From Syncephalastrum monosporum B8922 (taxonomy: Eukaryota; Mucoromycota; Mucoromycetes; Mucorales; Syncephalastraceae), in contig JNEN01000858.1 in assembly GCA_000697355.1 (NCBI GenBank), forward strand, positions 1-64,000: 64,000 nucleotides of DNA, given 5' to 3'. Below are positions 45,956 to 58,255 of this stretch, in pieces. Both the position numbers and the translations under genes were made by a program. Position 1 is the stretch's first letter. Every line of letters begins with the position of its first letter. The notes beneath the pieces were generated by a model. It did no database searches. It was not told where the DNA came from and saw nothing but the letters and a program-made list of their open reading frames with translations.

Positions 45956-48900
45956 ATGTCTGCAATGCGAGGCTTGACGGTGTAAGGCTCTTCCATTGGC
46001 TTATAGAAAGTGTACTTATAATGCCCTTTATTCCCACAGTTTCATTGGTGGGTCTTAATTTTGTTAGAGACAACATGGATGAAGTAACATTAACTAATCA
46101 TCCGAATCCGATCGCCCCCCATCAGCCGACATTCGTAACTGTAAGCACGAATTACTTTTCAAAGACATGCGCTCATTATCCATCAGGTCGAGTTCGAGAA
46201 CTCGAGGAAAAGCGGATTAACAAGGAAATGGCCAACATCCGTTCCAAGTTCAAAGGTAATACCCGTCGGCAGGAGTGTGCATTATTACTGGTCGGCCTGA
46301 CAACGCGGTAGAAACGAACTTGAACGGATACCAGAAAAAGAAATACGTGTGCAAGCTACTGTACATGTATATCCTCGGCTGGGATATTGATTTCGGCCAT
46401 CTCGAAGCCGTCAATCTTATTTCTAGCATGAAATACAGCGAGAAACAAATTGTACGTAGCAATCATGCCGGGCACCTTCCGTTGACACTCACACATCATC
46501 AGGGTTATCTTGCCGTGACGCTGCTGTTCCATGAAAACAGTGACCTCGTACGACTGGTTGTAAACTCGACAAAAAAGGACCTCGATGACATGAACGAAAT
46601 CAACAACTGTCTGGCCCTGCACGCCATTGCCAATATCGGTGGTCGTGAAATGGCCGAGTCACTGGCACCGGATGTGCACCGCTTGCTGATATCTCCGTAT
46701 GTCCAGGATACTTTTGCGATGATGTGCTAATTATATATATTGTTGCAACAGGACTTCGAGAAGCTTTGTCAAAAAGAAGGCTGCATTGACTTTGTTGCGT
46801 CTGTTCCGGAAACATCCCGATGTTATTCCTGTGACAGATTGGGCCGAACGCATTGTAGCGCTGATGGATGAATATGATTTGGTAAAGATGAGGACACTTT
46901 TTGGGACGATTCCACATGCCTTTGGGGCAAAAAATCTTGCACTTTTTTTCTCATACTATGTGTAGGGTGTAGCATTGTCTGTCACAACACTTGTGTTGGC
47001 CCTAGCTCAGGCATACCCGATTGAGTATGCCGGGTGCTACGAAAGGGCAGTGCACCGACTAAAGCGGGTAAGTTTTTGCGCGGGTTGGAGTCACATGGCG
47101 TGCTTATTGGTGCTTTTCTTTTTAGATCTTAATTGAACGCGATTACAGTTTGGATTACATTTATTACAAGGTGCCTACCCCTTGGCTGCAAGTCAAATGC
47201 CTTCGCTTATTGCAATACTATCCGCCCCCAGGTAAAAAGAAAGGAACACCAATCACGAAGCCTGTCTGCTCACATAATTAAATATTCGCAGATGATGCCA
47301 AAATCCGGTCCGATATCAGCGAGCTCCTCCAGATCATCTTGTCGAATGCGCAAGATGCGCCCAAGAACGTCCAGCATAGCAATGCACAGAACGCCGTCCT
47401 TTTCGAGGCCATCAACCTTGCCATCCACCTCGACAGCAACTCGACAATCTGCAGCGAAGCAGCCCAATTGCTTGGCCGCTTTATCTCGTCCAAGGAAACC
47501 AACGTCCGTTACCTTGGTCTCGAGACCATGGCCCATTTAGCAGCCTGCGCCGACTCGTTGGAGCCCATCAAGCGGCATCAGGAGACCATCATGATGTCCC
47601 TCCGGGACAAGGATATCAGTGTGCGTCGCCGCGGTCTCGATCTATTGTACTCCATGTGCGACATGTCCAACGCCAAGGTGATCGTGTCGGAACTTCTGCG
47701 GTACCTGCAGGTTGCAGACTATGCCATGCGTGAGGAGATGGTACTCAAGATCGCCATCTTGGCCGAAAAGTTCGCGACTGCCTACTCGTGGTACGTCGAT
47801 ATCATCCTCCAACTGATTTCGACGGCGGGCGAGCAAGTCGGCGAGGAGGTCTGGTTCCGCGTCGTGCAAATTGTGACCAACAATGAAGAACTGCAGGAAT
47901 ATGCGGCCAAGACCGTCTTGAACTACCTGGGATCACCCCAGTACAATGAGACGATGCTCAAAGTGGGTGGTTATATCCTGGGTGAATTCGGTCACTTGAT
48001 CGCCAATTACGCCGGATGCAGCCCTATCGAGCAGTTCACGGCCGTGCATTCCAAATTCAACCTGTGCTCGCTCCAGACGCGTGCGCTGCTTCTGACCACC
48101 TATGTCAAATTCGTCAACCTGTTCCCGGAGATCAAAGGCCAGGTGCTGGCCGTCTTTAACCAGTACCGATACGTGCTGGATTCCGAGCTCCAGCAGCGCG
48201 CATGCGAGTATTTGGCCGTATCAACCATGCCGACCGACGACATGCTGCAAACCGTATGCGAAGAAATGCCTCCTTTCCCTGAGCGTGAATCGACATTACT
48301 GCTCAAGTTGAATGAGAAAATCGGTGATACAGAAGATAAGCGCGTGTGGTACATCGGTGGTAAGGAGGCCAACCTGGAGCGTCAAGAGGGCCTGAGGCGC
48401 ATGGCATCGCTGCGCATGAATTCGACCGATTCGAGCGCGAACACGAACACGAACGGTAACAGCACGCCCACACAAACCTCCGCGCCCACCACTACCACAA
48501 CTCTCTCGGCTGAGCCTGACCTGCTTGCTTTGGATGACCTCCAATTGAACGATACCCCCTCACAGCCTCAGCAGACGCAGCAACCTCAGCAACCTCAGCT
48601 CCCGACGGTGGATCCTAGCCAGATCCCGCTTGCTCCCGCGTACGAGCTCGGTTTCCACCGCCTACAGGTCACCAATGACAGTGTCCTGTACGAGGATGCA
48701 TCCATCCAAGTTGCGGTCAAACAAGAGTTCCACGGCAACCGGGGTCGCATCGCTTTGTTGCTGACCAACAAGGGTCAGCAGAGCATGCCCCCGATCCATG
48801 TCCAGTGCGCTTCCACTGAGAGTGTGTCCGTTCAGGTTGAAAACGCCGCCAGCGCTGAACTGCCCCCGAACGGCCAGAGCCAACGCGTGATCCAGGTGGA

Positions 48901-49424
48901 ATGCCTGAACGTCTTTAACGACCCTCCCTCCCTCCTACTCCTCAGCAGCCAAATGCAGCTTCACCTCAAACTCCCCATCTTTGTCACCAAATTCCAAGAA
49001 CCCATTCAGTCCATGGACGGCCCAAGCTTTTTCAAGCGATGGAACCAGATCGGCGGCCCACCCCGCGAGAATCAGGTTATTTTCGCAAGCCAGAACCCCA
49101 TCCAGCTTGCGACCGTGCGCCAGTGGTTACAAGGCTTCCGGTTTGGTCTGCTAGACGGGGTAGATCCGAATCCAAACAACTTTGTCGGTGCGAGTGTAAT
49201 GGACATGGGCGCCAAGGGCGGCAAGGTGGGCGCTCTGCTGCGACTCGAACCCAACCTGGAGCAGAATGTAAGTGTCAGCGCGATCCAGTGGCCTCCATGA
49301 AGACTCCAAACTCATGCGCCTTTTTTTTTCTTAGATGTATCGTTTGACAGTGCGTACGCCCAGCGAACAGGCGTCCGAGACGCTGCGGTACTTGTTAGAA
49401 CGACCCTTGACATATGGGTTGTGA
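45956..49424 (+). CDS. APL3: AP-2 clathrin adaptor complex, alpha subunit
   Basis: Eleven exons: 45956-45981, 46040-46047 (8 nt), 46126-46140 (15 nt), 46187-46255, 46312-46451, 46503-46696, 46752-46881, 46966-47067, 47126-47231, 47292-49267 and 49335-49424; 951 residues. The start reads [20 protein letters not shown], then [18 protein letters not shown], diagnostic of alpha-adaptin; the two microexons encode part of VFIADIRNC. The trunk is a helical solenoid with the PIP2-binding Lys cluster ([12 protein letters not shown]). A Thr/Gln-rich hinge (about residues 670-740) leads to the appendage, ending in ERPLTYGL. With beta, mu and sigma it selects cargo for endocytosis at the plasma membrane. 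Its 3' end is 57 bases from that of ArgRS (convergent). Confidence 0.96.
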
Positions 49425-49481
49425 TTGGATTTAATAAATGCACATTTATTTGGTATGGGTTTCGAATTACTACAAATCTAT

Positions 49482-51662
49482 TTACATGCGCTCGAGCGGG
49501 TCCAAGTTGAGGAGGCGCATTGCGTTGCCCAGCGTGACGCGGGCGGACCAGTACATCAGCAGACGGGCCTCGGCCACAGCAGGCTCGGCACCGCGGACCC
49601 AGAGTTGGTCAAAGACACCGGAGATGTCGTGGGCGAGCTTGAAGGCGTAGGTGACGACGTTGCAGGGCTCGCAGCCGTTGAGGATGCTCTTCACCAGGTC
49701 GGGATATTGAGCAATGGTGCGGCAAATGTCGATGGCACCGGGTTCAGTCAGGAGCGACAGATCGGCATTGTGGTTGACTTGGAGGCCAGACTTGCGCTCA
49801 ATCGAGGCCAGACGGGCGTGGGCGTACTGGATGTACGGGCCGGTGTCACCCTCGAAGCTGAACATGCGGTTACGGTCAAACTCGTAGTTTTTGATACGAC
49901 GAGCCGAATTGTCCTGGATCTTGACAGCCGACAGACCAATCTCGTCCGCGACCTTTTCAGGCTCCTCAACCTCGGCGTATTTCTTTTCGTTCTTGCGCAT
50001 CACCTCGTGCATCACGTCACGGGCCTCGTCGAGGATATCCTCCAGGAAGACGACAGTGCCCTTACGGGTGGACATGCCCTGGACCAGACCAAAGTTGATG
50101 TGCTCGACCTTATCGGCAAAGGGAGCCTTCATGAGCTCGAGCGTCTTGAAGAGTTGCTTCATGTGCAGATCCTGCTGCGACGCAATGACGTAGACCATCT
50201 TGTCAAAGTTGTACTTTTCGTAACGCTCGATGGCGCCACCGATATCACGGGTCAGATACAAGGTGGTGCCGTCACGCTTCTGCACCACAGTCTTGCCCAG
50301 CTTGTACTTTTCAAGGTCAATCACCTTGGCACCATCCGAGTCCTCGATCAGACCATCCTTCTCGAGCTGCTCCATCGCACGCTGCATGCCGTCGCCGACC
50401 TGCGACTCACCCCAATAGACGTCAAAGTGGATGTTCAGACGGCCATAAACTTCTCTGTACTTGACAATGGAAAGGTCACGGAAGCGGCGCCAGAGGGACA
50501 ATGCGCTCTCGTCGCCATCCTCCATCTTCTTAAAGTAGGCACGCGCTTCATCATGAATGGACGGCTCCTCCTCGGCCTGGCGGTTCACAGCAACGTAGAC
50601 GTCGTACAGATGCTTAATGGGGTCCGCCAAAAGCTTCTGCTCGTCACCGAAGCGGTTGTAGCCGACAGCAAGCAGACCTGCACAAGTTCTGTTATCAGCA
50701 CCTGCTCTACTCAATGTCCCCTCCTACTTACCATACTGCTTGCCCCAGTCACCGAGGTAGTTCATGGCAATGACATTCCAGCCGTTGGCCTCGTAGGCGT
50801 TACGGATGAACGAACCGATGATAGTCGAACGCAAATGACCGGCGTGGAAGGGTTTGGCAATGTTGGGGGAGGAGAACTCGACGATGACGGTCTTTCCCTC
50901 GCCGTTCTTGTTGCCACCATACTTTGTGTCGTACTTGGAGACCATGTTGAGGGTGCGGCGGATCAGGATATCCGGGTTGATGCGGAAGTTGAGGAAGGGG
51001 CCAATGGCCTTGGCCTCGGTAACGTGGTCGTTGGGCTTGAAGGCCTTGGCCCACTCAGCCGCCAACGCAGCCGGGTTGCCCTTGACACGCAGACGGGGCA
51101 GAGCCACCGCGTAGTCACCGTGCTCGAGCGAGCGGGGCAGGTCGATCGCAGCGTAGACGGTCGCAGCAGGAATATCAGCAATCGACGCAAGCTGAGTCGC
51201 AATCAGGTTCTTGAAGCAATCGGCGACATTGTACGCAGGCGAGGAGCCCTCGACATCAGGAATCGACTCGACCGCAGGCAGGCTGGGCTGGGCCGCCAAG
51301 GCCTCGGCCAGTGCAACGGCGTCCGCGCTGGGCGCACTGCTCGACTGACCGTCCCAGGCCAGAGCAGCAATGAGCGCAGACTGAGACTGGAGTTTCTCGC
51401 CGCTCAGGACACGGTCCAGAAGGTGGGCCTCGGCTTGCGCTTCGGGCAGCTGCTCGTCCAGGAGCTGCTGCGACCGGATAAGGTAACGGGCCACGGACGC
51501 TGTGCCGGTGATGACTGTTTTGTCGTCCACCGTCAAGGCAGGCTCAGCGGCATCGGCCTGAGGGACCACCTTAACAGAGCTCTTGAGATTGGCGTTGCCC
51601 GCAATAAGAGCCAAAAGGCTGTACGGAATGGCTTGCGTGGGTGCTTTCAGCTCCATGACCAT
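49482..51662 (-). CDS. RRS1: Arginyl-tRNA synthetase, cytosolic
   Basis: Exons 51662-50732 and 50677-49482 (54-nt intron) give 708 residues. The class I HIGH motif is in [14 protein letters not shown] and the KMSK-like loop is [16 protein letters not shown], as in canonical ArgRS. The N-terminal tRNA-binding Add1-like domain covers [20 protein letters not shown], and before it lies an Ala-rich GST-like extension of about 150 residues ([20 protein letters not shown]), suggesting docking to other translation factors. The C-terminal DALR domain ends [13 protein letters not shown]. The start could be ATG 51660-51662 or 51654-51656. Strong GC3 bias fits high expression. Convergent with AP-2 alpha. 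Confidence 0.97.
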
Positions 51663-52208
51663 GAATAAAGAAAATGGTCCGCCCCCAAGATTTTTTTAAC
51701 GTCAATGGAAAAATGAGTCAGATTCACACAAGCCACCCCTCGTGTCGCCAATTCATGCAAAACCACGATACCATTTTCAGGTACACCTTCCCCCCAATGC
51801 TTGTATGATTCATACACATCTATGGACAGATAGCCATACCCAAGGATCAAAATGTAGCGTATGTCAGTTCCATATACAGGGTATCATGTGTCACGTGACC
51901 ATGGACGTCCAGTTCACTGGTGCTTTTGTAGAACCTCCAGATCTAGAAAAAAGGAGCGAGGGTGAAGAAAGGGGGGGGGGAGGCGCAGGATCCGTATTCA
52001 CTTTGCTTGGATATACCAAACAAAAAAAACTGCGTCTTAATAAGGGGGAGTGTCTGGCCGTCAGAGATGGATGCAGGGGGCAAAGTATGAAGACGGGCGC
52101 GGAGCGAACTGGTGACGATCGCCTACACATTGTATAAGTAACGATGTTTCCAGAGTGCCAGGTGCCCACTGCTTTTTTGTTTTTTTTTTATTAAACCATA
52201 TCGAAACG
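51663..52208. other. Divergent intergenic region of ArgRS and the secreted peptide gene
   Basis: Holds both promoters. A G-run (51971-51980) and a T-run just upstream of the peptide start are the only notable features. Confidence 0.55.
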
Positions 52209-52541
52209 ATGCAATTCTCTCTTCAACTGGCATTTGCAGCAGCTGCTACTGCTTTCTGGATGCTCACCGTTACTGCTGCTCCTCTGAATGGAAATCCTGT
52301 CGCTGAGCAGCAGATGCGCGAGAAGCTCGCTTATAGTATGTTTGCTACGGAACATCTGATAGTGTCCTGCTGACTAGTTTACTACTTCATGATAGCTGGC
52401 CTCAACAGTGAAGAGAAGATGACTGTCTCAAAACGCTACCCGCAAACATCAGGCGGCTCCACCAGGGATGAATGTATTCGTAACTGCGAAGAAAACAAAA
52501 ATGGCAAGGTCCATTTCTGCATCACCAATTACTGCCATTAA
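52209..52541 (+). CDS. Small secreted Cys-rich peptide precursor with Kex2-type site
   Basis: Exons 52209-52335 and 52396-52541 (60-nt intron, GTATGT...GATAG) give 90 residues. A clear signal peptide (FSLQLAFAAAATAFWMLTVT, cleavage near TAA-PL) precedes a charged pro-region. The dibasic KR at residues 55-56 (MTVSKR) would be cut by a Kex2-type protease to release residues 57-90. That peptide has four Cys (69, 73, 84, 89; spacing CX3CX10CX4C), enough for two disulfides, and ends in CITNYCH. I recognise no family. Candidate roles are an antimicrobial or signalling peptide or an effector; nothing in the sequence decides. Signal, processing site, Cys pairs and intron together make a real gene likely. 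Confidence 0.75.
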
Positions 52542-52696
52542 GGTCCTTAATGTAATACCATAATCAGACATATCGCGCAACATATTTGATACAGTAATAA
52601 ACAAAGAGTATTCATGGATGAATATGAAGTGTGTGGCGAATCCATTGAAAGACATCGACGAAATATATGTACACGCAATTTTATTATTATAAGCAT

Positions 52697-55093
52697 TTAC
52701 AGCTTGGAGCCTCGCTCTTCCTCTACTACAATGATGGCCGGTTTTTTGTATTCGTCCGCTTCGAGACCAGTGACTGGGCGTAGATTATCTTGCTCCTCAG
52801 CAGCCCACCGCTCGCCACGACGCACTGTACCACGCATTTCGCCCTTGCGTCGCTCACTGTTGGCCCGCTCTTCGCCAGACAGCCATGATCGTCTCAGGTT
52901 CTCCCCTTCTTCTTTGACGGAGTCGCGTGCGCGGCGTCCGCGCGTGTCCATCTCGTTCTTTAAACCCTGAACATGGTCTCCCATACGATCGGCCTCTCGC
53001 TCGGTACGCTTCGTCGCGGATTGGAAGGTGTCTTTGGCGCTGCGCTTCCATGCCTCGGCCTCGTCCGCGACTTGGTTCTTGGTGTGCTCCCACTTGTTAC
53101 CGAGACGGTCTGCCTCTTGCTCGGCGCGCTTGGAGACATCACTGGCAGAATTCTCGGCGTCGCGTTTCCAGCGGCCCATGGTGTCGGCTGCTTCATGCTT
53201 GGTCTGCTCCCACTTGTTGCCGAGGCGATTCGCTTCCTGTTCCGCGCGCTGTGTGGCATCACTGGCGGTATCCTCGGCATTACGCTTCCAGCGACCCATG
53301 GTGTCGGCGGCCTGGTCCTTGGTCTGCTCCCACTTGTCACCAAGTCGGTCCGCTTCCCGTTCAGCGCGGTTCGACACGTCGCTCGCCTTGTCCTCGGCAT
53401 CCCGCTTCCAGCGACCCAAGACACCCGAGGCTTCATTGGCCTTGTTGGCCGCCTCGTCCTTGGTCCTCTCCCATTTGTTACCAAGACGGTCTGCCTCTTG
53501 CTCGGCGCGCTTGGACGCGTCACTGGCAGAATCCTCGGCGTCGCGTTTCCATCGATCCATGGTATCGGCAGCCTCATTCTTGGTCTGTTGCCACTTATGA
53601 CCGAGACGGTCGGCTTCTTGTCCTGCGCGCGCGGAGGCATCGCTGGCTGTGTCTTCAGCGTCCCGCTTCCAGCGACCCAAGACACCTGAGGCTTCGTCCG
53701 CCTTCTGGCTCGCCTCGTTCTTGGTCTGCTGCCATCGGTAGCCCAGATGGTCCGCCTCTCTCTCGGCATCGTTTGCCATCTGACTCTTTGTCTTTTCCCA
53801 CTTGCCACCCAGGCGATCGGCTTCCTGTTGTGCTTTGTCTGCCGCGGCGTTGGCCTTATCCTCTGTCGCGTGCTTGGCTTGACCAAAGAGGTTGCCCCAT
53901 CGGCTGGACTCGTGGTGTACACGGTCGGAGAGATCTTCGGCCGTGTTTTCAGCGTTACTTTTGAAACGGTAGGCCTCGCTGTGAGCCGAATCCTTCGTCT
54001 CGTCCCATCTGCGACCCAGACGGTCGGCCTCTTGCTTGGCACGGTCCGACGTGTCGTCCGCGGCCTGCTGAGCGCTGCGCTTCCAACGCTCCGCTTCGCC
54101 GTACGCAGCATCCTTCGTCTCATCCCACTTTCTGCCAAGACGGTCCGCTTCCTGCTGTGCTGACGCCTTCCAACGGTTCGCTTCGTCCTTGGCCTGATTC
54201 TGCACGTTTGCAGCCGCATCTTGGGCAGCCTGCTTGGTCTCGTCCCAGGATTTGCCCAGCCGCTCGGCTTCTTGATTCGCGCGGTCTGCTGTCTCATCGG
54301 CAGCACGATGGAGGCGACTGGCTGCATCCTGCTTGGCCTGGTCAAACTGCTTTCCAAGCCGCTCTGCCTCGTTTTTCGCTTCGCGGATCATCTGGTTGGC
54401 TTCTTCGCGTGCTTTGCGCTTGGTGTCCTCGTAGCGTGCGTGCATCTCTGGATCAGACCAGGAGTGGGCGCCTGCAACAATAGACGCCTCCTCCGTTCTC
54501 GGTATGTCTTCTCGCATGACCTCTTCTGGCATACGGTCACCACTCAGCATGTGGTGTTTGGCACGGAACGTATCGACGTTGGCTTTGGCTTCGTCTGCAC
54601 TCTCGCGCACATACTTTTCGCCTGCTTTCAATTCGCGGTTGACGCCTGCCTTGGCTTCCCCATACGTGTCTTGTGCAGCGCGGCCAAGCTCAACGGCAGA
54701 GCCAGTCAAGTGTTCTTTAGCTGCTTGAGCGTGTCCACTCACGTCTTGGTGCGTATGCCAGTCGTGCTGCGCAGGCGTGGATGGCACGTGATGCATCGGG
54801 CACTTCTCATCAATTTTTTCACCGTCTTTGCCATAGTAGAACTCTATTGTTTACAATCAATCGCCGCGCGCACTGACATGCCATTCATCCTTACCAAAGT
54901 CCTCCTTCGCTCGTTTGCGGTAATACAGGGTGCCAAAGCCTAAAGCGACAGCACCGCCAAACACCACCCATTTGCCGACTCCGCCTCTGGCTCCCCCGCC
55001 GCCCACGCTTGAAGCAAACGCGCGACGCTGCTGCGGGTGTTGCCGTCGCAGAACATGTGCTGCTGGCTGTCTTTTGAATATCGGCAAGGGCAT
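52697..55093 (-). CDS. LEA-like repeat protein with mitochondrial-type leader and membrane segment
   Basis: Exons 55093-54895 and 54843-52697 (51-nt intron) give 781 residues. Exon 1 carries an Arg-rich leader (FKRQPAAHVLRRQHPQQRRA, then FASS) and a hydrophobic helix (WVVFGGAVALGFGTLYY, about residues 42-58). The rest is extremely hydrophilic and built of about a dozen imperfect repeats of roughly 33 residues, consensus ADRLGxKWxxTKxxAxDxxxRWKRxAEDxASDxxxRAEQE. These resemble group 3 LEA and related amphipathic 11-mer helices that protect membranes and proteins during drying or freezing. ATG 55139-55141 is an in-frame alternative start. It would be anchored in a mitochondrial membrane with the repeats on one side; that topology is inferred. 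No enzyme motif is seen. Confidence 0.85.
52790..54420 (-). repeat. Tandem coding repeats in the LEA-like gene (period about 100 bp)
   Basis: The repeat region codes for units of roughly 33 residues, giving a DNA period near 100 bp. Individual copies share GAGGCGGACCGNCTNGG-type and CGCTGGAAGCGNGANGC-type blocks (minus strand) with many synonymous differences. Inner units, for instance those with VLGRWKRDAED, are more alike than the flanking ones, which fits local expansion. Confidence 0.75.
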
Positions 55094-55196
55094 AGTAGTC
55101 GTAGAGAAGAAAAAAGAGTGAGTAAGAAAGATGATTTGCATGGGTGTGGTGCAATGGATCTTTATTCTTGTTTGGATGACATCAATGTTTCAATTT

Positions 55197-56790
55197 TTAT
55201 GCGAGAGGCATTGCCTTGGGCTGCCACGACAAGAACCGCGTCAGCATGGTTTGAGGGATTTCAAAGAAGGAGTACGCTATAGTTGCTGTGTCAGTGATAC
55301 AATGCTGCAAAAAGCGACGATGATGAACCTACCTCGTGTGGCGAGTGTAATATCGAGAAGCGAGGCCAGAAGCGTATTGTAATCCGCATCGGGATCCCTG
55401 TCGTAAAAAGGATCGTCTGTGGGCCAATGAGAGTTAATGATATTCCAGTCTGCCATGTCTCGTCCGGTAAAGACACAGGGGAAGAACTGCATGAGGGGAC
55501 CGAATATATCGGGTCGCGCCTTGGGGTCGGCCACGAGATCGTTGACGAGGTAATAGACTGGGTATCGTGAATCGATCTTGCGCCGATACTCCACGCATGC
55601 GTCGAGCAGTTGGCGTCGGTCTTGCTGGGGTTGATTCATGAGCTCAGCGAGACGAGAGGGCTGCAGGATGGGCATCGCCGCCGCTACAGCCTGGTTGATG
55701 GGTATGTCGCCAAATACTTCTAGTACGACGGCATCCATCAGCTCCTGTCCATTATCCTCCAGACGGTCACTGCGGCCATCAAGGGCCATGAACTGAGCCA
55801 AATTGAGGTGCAGCGAGCTGAAACGACCGAGGCCACCCAAGGCATGCATGATCTGCTTTGCGACGGCACTCAGGCCAGGGATCGTCGGCTGTGGCGTAAC
55901 AAAGACAGATCTGGTAAGCGCACGATGCAGAGAAGACTGGCCCACGCTGTTGGCGGTCCGGATGCGGCCTGCGGAAGAGAGGGCCCCAAACTGGATGTAG
56001 CCAAAGTCTTTGATCTCCTTCAGCTGAGGCGCGCGCAAGTAGCGTTTCAGCGGTGGCTCTTCCGCGGGCTCAGCGTTCGGGTCAATTTCCGAGCCGTTGG
56101 TAGGGAACGTCATTGGATCCACGATAATGACGCTGTCTTTCACATCGTTGCTTAGCAACGCCGACTCGCTCTCGCCCCAGCCATGGCCATCGACGCGTTC
56201 AATAATGCGGATACCAAACTGGGTTTGGAGCGGTTTCAAATCAAAAACGGACGACCATGGCACCTCCGTAAAGTCGTTTATCGTCTCGCAGGGTTCGAAC
56301 GTCAAACGCCACTTTTCGCTTGCTGGCGGCGCGGTCGAGGAGCACAGTGAGCGCAAGACGGCCTTGTCCTGGGCTTCGTAGCGTCGGGCCAAGTCGTGGA
56401 AAGGAAGCCAGTCATAGGGCCTGCCTAGTCGAAGCTGTGGCGCAATCAGAGTGCGATTGGTGTCGTATGCTATCCGAATCGCATTCCGGAATGCCTCATG
56501 CTGTTCTGCAAAATCACTGGCATCGCATTAGCGTACACGTCATCAGGCACTATCATTTTTTATTCTCTTCTGTACCCGTGAGGGAACCAAGAAAAGTATT
56601 TCTCAGCTGAGCTTATATGGCCTGGTCGAGGTTTTGCGGGCTGTTCTTGTTGCTGGGGGGTGGTGTATTGAAGTGAGGACGGCAGAAAAGAGGAAGGCGA
56701 GGATTGGCGGACGTAAGGAAGGGTCAAAAGAAGTATCGATAAGCCGGCAACCACGCCAAGGTATGACAGCAGGCGAGTTGCGCGTGGCAT
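55197..56790 (-). CDS. Predicted type II membrane protein, O-fucosyltransferase-like
   Basis: Exons 56790-56576, 56516-55333 and 55276-55197 give 492 residues. A short N-terminal signal anchor (LLSYLGVVAGLSILLLTLPY) is followed by a Pro/Gln/Ser stem and a lumenal domain beginning EKYFSWFPHGDFAEQHEAFR, then NRTLIAPQLRLGRPYDWLPF. This beginning (a glycine-bearing HGxx..Q segment, then the asparagine-Arg-Thr, APQLR and W-PF blocks) is shared with fungal GDP-fucose O-fucosyltransferase-like proteins of the Golgi or ER. Later regions (LGRFSSLHLN; CVEYRRKIDSRYPVYYLVND) fit the same family. Activity and acceptor are unknown and the family call is from memory of motif style. It is 103 bases downstream-adjacent to the LEA-like gene start. 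Confidence 0.6.
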
Positions 56791-57089
56791 AATTGAGTGA
56801 GAAGGGGAGTTTGAGGAAGAGAAGCCTAACGTTCCTAGTTTTGCGTTTTTGCCCGGATTGAGGTTCCCTCTCTCAAATCACGTTACACAAGGCAGGTAAA
56901 TAAGAATTCTGATAAGACCAATGAGCTCAACTTTAATAGTGTCTAAGCCGCTTTAAAAAAGGGGGGATACATGGTGTGATAAGTTGGGATGAAAGAGTAT
57001 ATGATACAAGAAAGAGAGAAAAGGAAACCAAGTATGTAAAAGTTTGTAAAATGATGAAGTGATAAGGATGAAAGAACAGGGGAGGGGAC

Positions 57090-58255
57090 TTAGTTGTCGG
57101 GGAAGAAGGTGGACTCGACAATGATGCCAGTGACGCGGTAGGGGTCAATGTTGGACGCAGGGCGACGGTCCTCAAGGTAACCCTTGCCCTCCTTGCCAAC
57201 GTGGCGGGGAATACGGATGGAAGCACCACGGTTGGCGACACCATAGTTGAAGGTGCCAATGTGGCCGGTCTCGTGTCTGCCGGTGAGACGCTGGTCGTTG
57301 TCCTCACCATAGACAGCAATGTGCTCCATGTGGCGGAGGCTCATCTTCTTGATGGCCTTCTCGATAGCGGCAATACCGCCCTCCTCACGCATCTCGAGGG
57401 TGGAGAAGTTGGTGTGGCAGCCAGCGCCGTTCCAGTCACCCTTGACAGGCTTGGGGTGGATCGTGACAGCGATGCCAAAGTCCTCAGCAACGCGCTCGAG
57501 AAGGTAGCGGGCAGCCCAGAGGTGGTCACCGCCCTCGATACCCTCGCAAGGACCGACCTGGAACTCGAATTGGCCAGGGGCAACCTCGGCGTTCACACCA
57601 GAGATGTTGATACCGGCGTACAAGCAGGCGCGGTAGTGGGCCTCAACGATGTCACGACCAAAGATCTTGCCAGCACCGACACCACAGTAGTACTTGCCCT
57701 GATGAAACACCAAGCAGTATGAATACAACCGTCCATGACACAAAAGGGCCTGTGCGCCCAATTGCTTTGTTTTGTTTTGTTTTGCTCTCTTACCTGGGGC
57801 TCAGGGTAGCCAAGACGGGGCCAGCCGTAGGGCTTCTCGGTCTCAGGGTCCATCAGCATGTATTCCTGCTCGATACCGAACCAGGGCTTGGCATCAGCGT
57901 GGGCGTCCATGATCTTCTTGCAGGCGTGGCGATGGTTGGTCTTGTGGGGAGTGCCGTCAGGGTTGTAGGTCTCGCAAAGCACAAACTTGTTATCACCGCC
58001 GCGGAAGGGATCAGCGAAGAGAGCAACGGGAACGATGAGGACATCAGAATCATGGCCCTCGGCCTGGCCGGTGGAGGAACCATCGTAGTTCCACTCGGAC
58101 AGATCAGCAGCAGACTGGGGGACCTTGTTGACAGTCTTGGTCTTGCTACGGAGGTTGTTGAAGCCATCGATCCAGACGTACTCGACCTGGACCTTGCCCT
58201 TGGGGTCGAGGTTGAGGTACTTCTCAAGAAGCTTAGCGTTGGACACGGCAGCCAT
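57090..58255 (-). CDS. GLN1: Glutamine synthetase (GSII)
   Basis: Exons 58255-57794 and 57698-57090 (95-nt intron) give 356 residues, standard for eukaryotic GSII. The beta-grasp N-terminal domain holds [20 protein letters not shown] and [18 protein letters not shown]. The catalytic part has [10 protein letters not shown] (metal-binding Glu), [27 protein letters not shown] and [10 protein letters not shown]. It makes glutamine from glutamate, ammonia and ATP and is the main nitrogen assimilation step in the cytosol. The gene shows strong codon bias, and a TATTTAAAG TATA-like box lies at about 58325-58333 (read rightwards on the plus strand; upstream of the minus-strand start). Confidence 0.98.

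Noticed and set aside
49425..51668. 747-codon open frame on the plus strand
   Set aside because: Antisense shadow of ArgRS produced by its strong GC3 codon bias; it contains no recognisable domain.
52927..54943. Several long plus-strand frames with many Arg/Ser/Pro or hydrophobic residues
   Set aside because: Mirror readings of the tandem repeats in the LEA-like gene; repeats keep several frames open at once.
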